64,000 bases of DNA. It comes from Chloroflexota bacterium. GTDB taxonomy: Bacteria; Chloroflexota; Anaerolineae; Anaerolineales; UBA4823. The DNA lies in NCBI GenBank assembly GCA_029782365.1, contig JAKOUW010000240.1:62001-126000 (forward strand), given 5' to 3'. The notes under the pieces were generated by a model. The model was given only the letters and a program-made list of their open reading frames with translations, searched no databases and was not told where the DNA came from. Shown in pieces: positions 58,161 to 64,000 of this stretch. How positions within the stretch are numbered: the first letter of the stretch is position 1; the number at the start of each line of letters is the position of its first letter. A program made the translations under genes and the position numbers.

Positions 58161-58339
58161 ACCACGCACACCCGCCGGGCAAACTGCCTGGCAGGTAGGA
58201 TGCATTCGATCGGGCCATTTACAAAACTTGAGATTTTTGATGGCTTGTTTTGACATTTGGGGAACTAATTCTGTGGTTTAATCGTTATAAGCTGTGAACC
58301 TGATCTATTCAGGCTATAGCTTCACCTGGAGAGTTTGAT

Positions 58340-59581
58340 ATGAAATCCTCAATGAAATTTGCTTTTGTTGTTTTGAGTCTTTTTTTAGCTGTCAGCGTGC
58401 TGAGCGCATGCAGCTTGAGAAACCAGGCAACGCCAACTACGGAACAAAACCCTGGCTTGATTTATACCGCCGCGGCTCAAACTGTCGCAGCTCAATTGAC
58501 CCAGGCAGCGGTGGGCACACCGGTGGTCTTCCCCTCGGCAACGGCAGCGCAGGTGCAGCCCTCGCCGACTGCGCAGGTTGTGGTTGTTCAACCTTCGGCG
58601 ACCCAAATCCCGACCAATACGCCGGTTCCCCCCACGCCAGTGCCTCCCACCCCAACCCAGGTGCCAGTACCGTGTGATCGCGCTTCCTTTGTCAAGGATG
58701 TATCCTACGTCGATGACAGCGTTATCGCCCCGGGAACGAATTTTGTCAAAACCTGGCGGCTGAAGAACACCGGAACCTGCACCTGGAACTCAAGCTACTC
58801 TTTGATATTCGTGAGCGGCGATTCTATGGGCGCTCCAGCTTCTCAGCAGCTCACCACCGCCACAGTGGCACCGGGCGATTCGATTGATGTCTCGGTCAAC
58901 CTGGTTTCCCCAACCACAGCCAAGACATACCAGGGCTTCTTCCAACTTCGCAATGGTTCTGGTGTAAACTTTGGCATTGGGTTGGATGCAAAATCTTCGT
59001 TTTGGGTCAAGGTGAAAGTCAGCACACCGCCCACACCAACCTTTACCGCTACCGTTCAACCCACTCTCACCCCCACGCCTTCGGCAGCTTTGCAGTACGA
59101 CCTGGTGGCGAAGGGTCCAGACGCGACCTGGAGTACCAGCAGCAACCCGACGCTGCCATGGGGTGATCCATCTGAAGATAAACTCGGTATGGCAGTCTCT
59201 GCGAATGGTGAGAAAATGGAAGATGGTTATTCCTATGCCAAGGAACTGGTCACCTTACCAGTGGCAGTGGATAGTGGGTATATTCGCGGCGTATATCCCG
59301 AATACACCGTTCAAGCTGGAGATCACTTCCGCACAGCCATCGGTCTGTCTGCAAACTGCTCGAACATAAAATACCGTTACCAGCTTAAGTACATTGAGAG
59401 CGGCACGGAAACACTGCTCGGTGAGTGGCTGAAAGGCTGTGACCGCACTTTGATCTTTATCGACAAAGATTTGAGCGGCCTGGTTGGAAAAGCAGTGAAC
59501 TTCGTTCTGATTGTATCTCGCGAACCTGGCAACCTAACTCTTAACCTGACCTATTGGGTGTTCCCTCGCGTTGAACATTAG
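58340..59581 (+). CDS. lipoprotein with NBR1-type Ig-like domain
   Basis: A 413-residue lipoprotein: lipobox LSAC at about 21-24, then an Ala/Thr/Gln helix (IYTAAAQTVAAQLTQAAVGT), a Pro/Thr linker, and an NBR1-like Ig domain at about 112-220 (FVKDVSYVDDSVIAPGTNFV ... KTWRLKNTGTCTWNSSYSLI). This domain was named in the human autophagy receptor NBR1 and is common in Chloroflexota surface proteins. After a second TPTPTP linker comes a beta-rich C-terminal domain of about 155 residues that I cannot name. Probably binds an extracellular ligand. A paralogue follows. Confidence 0.88.
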   Translation: MKSSMKFAFVVLSLFLAVSVLSACSLRNQATPTTEQNPGLIYTAAAQTVAAQLTQAAVGTPVVFPSATAAQVQPSPTAQVVVVQPSATQIPTNTPVPPTPVPPTPTQVPVPCDRASFVKDVSYVDDSVIAPGTNFVKTWRLKNTGTCTWNSSYSLIFVSGDSMGAPASQQLTTATVAPGDSIDVSVNLVSPTTAKTYQGFFQLRNGSGVNFGIGLDAKSSFWVKVKVSTPPTPTFTATVQPTLTPTPSAALQYDLVAKGPDATWSTSSNPTLPWGDPSEDKLGMAVSANGEKMEDGYSYAKELVTLPVAVDSGYIRGVYPEYTVQAGDHFRTAIGLSANCSNIKYRYQLKYIESGTETLLGEWLKGCDRTLIFIDKDLSGLVGKAVNFVLIVSREPGNLTLNLTYWVFPRVEH

Positions 59582-59606
59582 CTCGATCCGCTTGTGGATA
59601 TAACTT

Positions 59607-59645
59607 TGTGGGGTACAGCCGGAAGTTTCCTGGCTGTACCCCACA
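59607..59645 (+). terminator. perfect 14-bp hairpin between the two NBR1-Ig genes
   Basis: TGTGGGGTACAGCC / GGCTGTACCCCACA with an 11-nt loop, 26 nt after the first gene and 29 nt before the second. No T tract follows, so it may be a processing or mRNA-stabilising hairpin instead of a terminator. Confidence 0.5.
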
Positions 59646-59673
59646 TACCATTTGTGTAGGAGAATTTGATAGA

Positions 59674-60717
59674 ATGAATCGCATGAAAATTGTTTCAATC
59701 CTGGCCGGGGTGGCGCTCTTGTCTGCCGCCTGCCAGGGGGCTACGCCCTCACTGGCACCGACCACAAACCCGGCAGTAGTTTTGACGGCGGCTGCACAAA
59801 CAGCGGCTGTGCGTCTGACGCAGTTAGTGGCTTTAACACCCAGCGCTTCGCCCACTTCCACCACGCCCACGCCAGACCTGGCGCAAACCGCGGCTGTCGC
59901 CACAGTAGCCGCACAATTAACCGGCACGGCTTCTGCTGCAACGCACACTCCCACTCCGACCATGACACCCACCTCTCTGGCAGTAGGTGCTTTCGAGCGC
60001 GCCGAATTTGTCACAGATGTGACTGTGAAAGATGGAGCAGTTTTTGCTCCCGGCGCCTCATTTAAGAAAACGTGGCGGATCAAGAATGCAGGCACGACAA
60101 CCTGGAACTCCCAATACGCGCTCGTCTTTGTTCAAGGCGATCGAATGGGAGCTCCCGACCTGGTGCATCTAACAACAACGGTCGCGCCGGGCGCAACGAT
60201 TGACATCTCCGTCGACCTTGTGGCGCCTACACCGTCCAAGTCATACAGGGGTTATTGGCGAATGATCAATGCGGCTGGCAAATTTTTCGATGATTCGGTC
60301 TATGTAGATATTGTCGTTTCATCAACAACTGTTACCCCCAGCCCAACGGGCGCATCAGGCACAGGCACCCCGACTTTGACCCCCACAACTGCAGGATTTA
60401 CGATCAGCAATGCCACGATGATCGTCGATACGCAGACATACTCTGGCACCTGCCCGCATACGCTCACATTCACCGCCCGCTTCACAGCCAGCCAGCCCGG
60501 GCAGGTTACTTACAGCTTGAAGGCTGATTCCTCTACCCCCGGTTTCACCTTCAACTTGCCTGCCGCAACGACCATGAGCGCCATCGCCGGGGAAAATGTG
60601 CTCCAATTTTACCTGGAGATGCAGAGCACAGTCACCGGTTGGGTTGCCTTGAATATCACTGCGCCAGTCAATCTCACTTCTACCCAGGCGAATTTTACAT
60701 TGATCTGTAAGCCCTGA
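59674..60717 (+). CDS. lipoprotein with NBR1-type Ig-like domain, paralogue
   Basis: A 347-residue lipoprotein: lipobox SAAC at about 17-20, helix VLTAAAQTAAVRLTQLVALT and a second copy DLAQTAAVATVAAQLTGTAS, a TPTPTMTPT linker, then the NBR1-like Ig domain at about 107-212 (FVTDVTVKDGAVFAPGASFK ... KTWRIKNAGTTTWNSQYALV). The C-terminal domain (about 230-347) differs from that of the upstream gene and resembles a single beta sandwich. The start is the ATG 10 nt behind AGGAGA. Tandem duplication with exchanged C-terminal domain. Confidence 0.88.
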   Translation: MNRMKIVSILAGVALLSAACQGATPSLAPTTNPAVVLTAAAQTAAVRLTQLVALTPSASPTSTTPTPDLAQTAAVATVAAQLTGTASAATHTPTPTMTPTSLAVGAFERAEFVTDVTVKDGAVFAPGASFKKTWRIKNAGTTTWNSQYALVFVQGDRMGAPDLVHLTTTVAPGATIDISVDLVAPTPSKSYRGYWRMINAAGKFFDDSVYVDIVVSSTTVTPSPTGASGTGTPTLTPTTAGFTISNATMIVDTQTYSGTCPHTLTFTARFTASQPGQVTYSLKADSSTPGFTFNLPAATTMSAIAGENVLQFYLEMQSTVTGWVALNITAPVNLTSTQANFTLICKP

Positions 60718-60730
60718 GCAAACGAGGCGC

Positions 60731-61900
60731 ATGGAATCAGGCGGTAGAAATTTGTTAACCCAGGCGGTCAAGGCGGAAGCCCTGCGCCTGGGTTTTCTAT
60801 TGGTCGGCGTGACGACGCCTGACCCGCCGGCTCATTTTGGTCTTTTCCAGACCTGGCTGCAGGCAGACCGGCATGGAGAAATGGCTTACCTTGCCAGCCA
60901 AAAGTCCTTGGAGCGCCGGGCTGACCCGCGCCAGATTCTGCCGGAGTGCAAATCAATCTTAGTCCTGGCTGTCCCTTACCAGCCAGCCCGACCACCGGCT
61001 GCTGCCAGCGAGCCATTTTCAGGGCTGGTGGCGGCTTATGCCTGGGGCCAGGATTATCATGATGTACTGGCAGGGCGCCTTCAGGCCCTGGTGCATTTTA
61101 TCGAAGCCAGGCTTGGAAGACCGGTTCCTAACCGCTGGTACACCGACAGCGGGCCTCTGTTGGAGCGCGAACTGGCGCAGCGCGCCGGCTTGGGGTGGAT
61201 TGGCAAGAACTCCTGCCTGATCCACCCGCGTCACGGATCGTATTTTTTGTTGGCGGAAATATTGCTCGGGGTAGAGCTGGACTGCGAGGCGGCGGATAAT
61301 GGGGTCGCGGCCGACCACTGCGGCACATGCCGCCGGTGCATCGAAGCCTGTCCGACGGATTGCATCCTGCCTGACCGGACGATCGACGCGCCACGCTGCA
61401 TTTCATACCTGACGATTGAATTAAGAGGACCCATCCCGACAGAACTGCGTAAACCGATTGGGAACTGGGCTTTCGGCTGTGATATCTGCCAGCAAGTCTG
61501 CCCCTGGAATCGCTTTGCCAGCTCAGCGGGTGACGCCGCTTTTGTCCCATCTGGCGCTGGAAAGACCATCGACCTGCTCGCTGTGCTGGCTTTGTCTCCT
61601 GAGCAGTTCAACCAACGCTTCAAAGGTTCACCGGTCAAACGCGCCCGCCGGCGCGGCTTTTTGCGCAACGCGGCAGTGGCGCTGGCCAATCAGGCAGAAG
61701 GCACTCAAGATGAGGCGGTGATTGCCGCGCTTGGAAAATGCCTGGCGGACCGCGAACCGCTGGCGCGCCAACACGCTGCCTGGGCGCTCGGCCGGGTAGG
61801 CGGCGCACAGGCGCGCAGCCTCCTGGAACAAGCTCTTCCAATTGAAACTGAGGAAGCTGTGCACTCGGAAATTCGGGCTGCGCTGGAGCGTTTGGCTTGA
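60731..61900 (+). CDS. queG: epoxyqueuosine reductase
   Basis: A 389-residue iron-sulfur and cobalamin enzyme. N-terminal Rossmann-like part LTQAVKAEALRLGFLLVGVT, then WYTDSGPLLERELAQRAGLG and WIGKNSCLIHPRHGSYFLLA, which are QueG landmarks. Two 4Fe-4S clusters are formed by CGTCRRCIEACPTDCI (about 197-212) and CDICQQVCPWNRF (about 254-266). A C-terminal HEAT-like repeat follows (ARQHAAWALGRVGGAQARSL). It makes queuosine from epoxyqueuosine in tRNA, the last step. Its stop overlaps the next TTG start. Confidence 0.96.
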   Translation: MESGGRNLLTQAVKAEALRLGFLLVGVTTPDPPAHFGLFQTWLQADRHGEMAYLASQKSLERRADPRQILPECKSILVLAVPYQPARPPAAASEPFSGLVAAYAWGQDYHDVLAGRLQALVHFIEARLGRPVPNRWYTDSGPLLERELAQRAGLGWIGKNSCLIHPRHGSYFLLAEILLGVELDCEAADNGVAADHCGTCRRCIEACPTDCILPDRTIDAPRCISYLTIELRGPIPTELRKPIGNWAFGCDICQQVCPWNRFASSAGDAAFVPSGAGKTIDLLAVLALSPEQFNQRFKGSPVKRARRRGFLRNAAVALANQAEGTQDEAVIAALGKCLADREPLARQHAAWALGRVGGAQARSLLEQALPIETEEAVHSEIRAALERLA

Positions 61901-63060
61901 AAGCCGGGCTGCTGACGGCTTGCCTGTGCCTGTTCCTGGCTGCTTGTTCGCCTGTTACGCCGGTAGCTGGGACTGTAACCCCTGGCCTGTCCAGCGCGGC
62001 TCAAGATATCACGCCAACACCTTTCCAGCCGCTCCCTCCGACTGCCACCGAACTGCCCAGTTCAACACCAACCGCAACACCCACTCCAACGATCACGCCA
62101 ACTCCGACAGAAACGCCTACCCCTACTCCGGAACCGCACATCACGCTCGTATTCACCGGTGTGATCGTCCCGGCGCGCTGCGTGCAGGCAGGTATTGATG
62201 CGCGCGGCAATGCTGATTACATTTTTTCGGAAGTCAGCGGCGTACTCCAGAGCGCAGACCTGGCGATTGGCACGTTGAATGCCACGATGAGCGATTACCC
62301 CCCCCACACGGGTTGTATCCAAACGTATGTCCTGGTGGGCAGCGCCAGCAACGCTGACGCACTCCAGCGGGCAGGTTTTGACGCCATGAGTGTGGCGACC
62401 AACCACATCAAAAACTGCGGGCTGATGGACTGCGGCGACCGGGCATTTTTCGATACCCTGGATAACCTCAAGCGGGTGGGTATTCAGGCCGTAGGAGCAG
62501 GCGCGAACCTGGCCGAAGCCCTGCAGCCGTTAGTGTTGACCGTCCAGGGCGTCCGCTTCGGCTTTGTCTCATTAGGGATGGTGGAACCTTCGGCTTTTGC
62601 CGGCGCAGATTCGCCGGGAATCGCTGTGCTTGACGATGATAATTTGCGCTCGGCGATCGAAACCGCGCGCCAGCAGTCGGATGTCGTCATTGCTATGCCG
62701 CATTGGGGCCCGGAGGACAGCTCAATCCCCAATGAATGGCAAACTCATTATGCGCAGGTGGCTGTCGAGGCAGGCGCAGATGTGGTGGTGGGTAACCACA
62801 CGCATGTTGTACAGGCTTACCAGGAGATGAACGGTATTCCTGTGTTTTATGGATTGGGCAATTTTGTCTTCGACCAAACCTGGGATCTTGGTCACCAACA
62901 GGGAGTCATTTTGCGCCTGGCCTTTGAGGGGCAGCATTACAGCGGGTATGAGTTTATCCCTACCCATGTGGACGGCGATGGCATGGTGCACCTGGCAGGG
63001 CAAGACGAGGCGACCCAGATCCTGGATAGAATCCAACAGGCCAGTGAAGCGATTAGATAG
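61897..63060 (+). CDS. CapA-like lipoprotein
   Basis: A 387-residue exported protein. The TTG start overlaps the queG stop (TTGA). Signal with lipobox LAAC (about 14-17), and a TPTPTITPTPTETPTPTP linker to about 82. The rest is the PGA_cap/CapA metallophosphatase-like fold: SVATNHIKNCGLMDCGDRAF, VVIAMPHWGPEDSS (H-W-G), VVVGNHTHVVQAYQEMNGIP and VFYGLGNFVFDQTW. The first metal Asp of the family (G-D after the first strand) is missing in LVFTGVIVPARC, so activity may be changed. Role in polymer anchoring or envelope metabolism is inferred from the family. Confidence 0.85.
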   Translation: MKAGLLTACLCLFLAACSPVTPVAGTVTPGLSSAAQDITPTPFQPLPPTATELPSSTPTATPTPTITPTPTETPTPTPEPHITLVFTGVIVPARCVQAGIDARGNADYIFSEVSGVLQSADLAIGTLNATMSDYPPHTGCIQTYVLVGSASNADALQRAGFDAMSVATNHIKNCGLMDCGDRAFFDTLDNLKRVGIQAVGAGANLAEALQPLVLTVQGVRFGFVSLGMVEPSAFAGADSPGIAVLDDDNLRSAIETARQQSDVVIAMPHWGPEDSSIPNEWQTHYAQVAVEAGADVVVGNHTHVVQAYQEMNGIPVFYGLGNFVFDQTWDLGHQQGVILRLAFEGQHYSGYEFIPTHVDGDGMVHLAGQDEATQILDRIQQASEAIR

Positions 63061-63072
63061 GCGTGGGGTGCG

Positions 63073-63273
63073 TTACTTCACCGTGCTGTGATAAGCAATC
63101 GATCCTGCCAACAAACCGGCAACGACCAATGCTGTAACCGGCGCCGCTGGTAGACGCAGTTTGAGCGTGCGGCCAGCGCCCAATCGGGTGGATTGGTTTT
63201 CAATCTTTTGCTGGCGGTGAGCGTTTGCTCCCAAAGCAACAGCAGCGGGTATCGCGGCGCAAAACATGCACAT
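63073..63273 (-). CDS. small Cys-containing membrane protein, unknown
   Basis: A 66-residue protein beginning MCMFCAAIPAAVALGANAHR, with a CxxC-like pair at C2 and C5, a polar middle, and a membrane helix at about 43-60 (APVTALVVAGLLAGSIAY). The ATG has AGGAGA 6 nt upstream, and this site overlaps the stop codon of homoserine dehydrogenase, so it is probably a real co-translated gene. Not assigned. The N-terminal CMFC could bind a metal. Confidence 0.6.
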   Translation of the reverse strand: MCMFCAAIPAAVALGANAHRQQKIENQSTRLGAGRTLKLRLPAAPVTALVVAGLLAGSIAYHSTVK

Positions 63274-63282
63274 AATTATCTC

Positions 63283-64000
63283 CTAACGCGTGGCTTGAAT
63301 AAAATCAGCCAGCAGTCCATAAGCGGTTGTGCTGGGCCCTGGGTCGGCTTCAATTATTGAAAGTTTCTCAAGCACATCGGTCTCAAATTCCACGATGCTG
63401 GTCGTGCCATCGACTGTGTACAGGGGGGAAGTGCGCCCCACCTTTTCGGGGGCGACGCGTGCCTGGATTTCGCCAGCCTCATTGCGCCGGGCAGCGCAAA
63501 CCAGTTTCCAGCGCTCGCCTTCTTTTAAGGCTGCCTGGGCAATCGCGGGTGTGATAGCACGGATACCGGTGCGCTTAACCTGCTGCGGCTGAAACGGAGT
63601 ATCCATCAATACGGTCACCAGCGCTGCAATTTTAACGGCCGCATCCCAGCCGTCGATATCACCCGCTGGATCGGTTTCAGCAATTCCGATGGACTGCGCG
63701 TACCGCACCGCCTCATCGAAAGATTCGCCGTTTTCCATGCGGCTGAGAATGAGATTGGTGGTGGAGTTCAGAATACCGCGGAACGCCACCAGGCGGGCGG
63801 CAGGCAAGGCGCCCCGAAACAAGGAGAAGATTGGCGCGCCGTCCATCACGGTCGATTCGAAGAAAAAGCGTTTGCCATGCGTTTGAGCCAGGGCGCGCAG
63901 CTCGTGATAGGCATGCACGACCGGTCCTTTGTTGGCTGTGATGGCGTGCATTCCGCTGAGTAAAGCGGCCCGCAGGTGATCGATCGCGGGCTGGCCGGTC
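63283..64000 (-). CDS. hom: homoserine dehydrogenase, 3' part (continues beyond the window)
   Basis: At least 238 codons to the window edge without a start. MHAITANKGPVVHAYHELRA contains the NADP-linked A-N-K-G motif, FFFESTVMDGAPIFSLFRGA and FRGILNSTTNLILSRMENGE the substrate and catalytic region (the G-x-x-N-x-T-T-N pattern), and IGIAETDPAGDIDGWDAAVK the conserved E-x-D-P-x-x-D-I-x-G-x-D-A-x-x-K with the catalytic Lys. It reduces aspartate semialdehyde to homoserine for threonine and methionine. The N-terminal nucleotide-binding half lies outside. It is followed by a small membrane protein gene. Confidence 0.95.
   Translation of the reverse strand, partial: TGQPAIDHLRAALLSGMHAITANKGPVVHAYHELRALAQTHGKRFFFESTVMDGAPIFSLFRGALPAARLVAFRGILNSTTNLILSRMENGESFDEAVRYAQSIGIAETDPAGDIDGWDAAVKIAALVTVLMDTPFQPQQVKRTGIRAITPAIAQAALKEGERWKLVCAARRNEAGEIQARVAPEKVGRTSPLYTVDGTTSIVEFETDVLEKLSIIEADPGPSTTAYGLLADFIQATR

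Overview
The window looks like chromosome of an anaerobic or facultative member of the Chloroflexota, most likely class Anaerolineae. The evidence is indirect: several lipoproteins carry long Thr/Pro linkers of the TPTPTPT type behind a lipobox, two of them have an NBR1-type Ig-like domain, a LVIVD beta-propeller protein ends in a IYFPVMLNG-like tail, central metabolism includes a full pyruvate:ferredoxin oxidoreductase, and the housekeeping genes (infA, rpsU, recO, rplI, xseAB, miaB, queG, hom) are bacterial. No rRNA, CRISPR array or insertion sequence was seen.

Positions 1 to about 15,648 are the right-hand part of an integrated, plasmid-like mobile element. Its right end is marked by an orphan 3' third of a tRNA gene (T arm, acceptor strand, discriminator base), the usual scar of integration into a tRNA. 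The left end lies outside the window. The backbone is read leftward: a small membrane protein, an Ala/Thr-rich lipoprotein, an FtsK-like DNA translocase, a ParM-like actin with two small partners, a Replic_Relax-like protein, a tyrosine recombinase, and a very large primase-helicase (CHC2 zinc finger, TOPRIM, P-loop ATPase). Downstream of the primase lies a 480-bp AT-rich non-coding stretch with about ten copies of GTAGTGCA in both orientations, a good candidate for a replication origin or control region. To its left is cargo: an orphan HigA antitoxin, a 501-residue unknown protein, a phosphoesterase, and a tight three-gene operon (TIGR04255 family, unknown, HEPN) that may be an undescribed toxin-antitoxin or defence unit.

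From 15.7 to 33.7 kb the chromosome carries an acetyltransferase, a sulfotransferase preceded by a broken copy of its own 5' end, a secreted LVIVD-repeat protein, a MarR regulator with a clear promoter/operator in front of a heterodimeric ABC exporter, and a tungstate-type ABC importer (TupABC) divergent from a GntR-HTH/binding-protein fusion regulator. A compact leftward four-gene operon follows (nucleotidyltransferase, short-chain dehydrogenase, glycosyltransferase, Nudix hydrolase).

From 33.8 to 64 kb come pyruvate:ferredoxin oxidoreductase with a dihydroorotate-dehydrogenase-like partner; infA and rpsU behind a strong promoter and a terminator-like leader hairpin; recO divergent from rplI; a RodZ-like protein with two HTH domains; a GMC oxidoreductase/thiolase/aldo-keto reductase/HIT operon; exonuclease VII with a membrane protein gene inserted between xseA and xseB; a four-gene leftward operon (alpha/alpha-toroid protein, histidine phosphatase, M20 peptidase, YigZ); a PadR regulator whose promoter and start codon sit in a perfect 46-bp palindrome, followed by an MFS efflux pump; a C39-like peptidase with TPRs; miaB; two NBR1-Ig lipoproteins; queG; a CapA-like lipoprotein; a small Cys-rich membrane protein; and the 3' part of homoserine dehydrogenase. 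Several genes have a -10 box 6-8 nt before the ATG and no Shine-Dalgarno, suggesting leaderless mRNAs.

All family names are from reading motifs by eye. No database search was possible.
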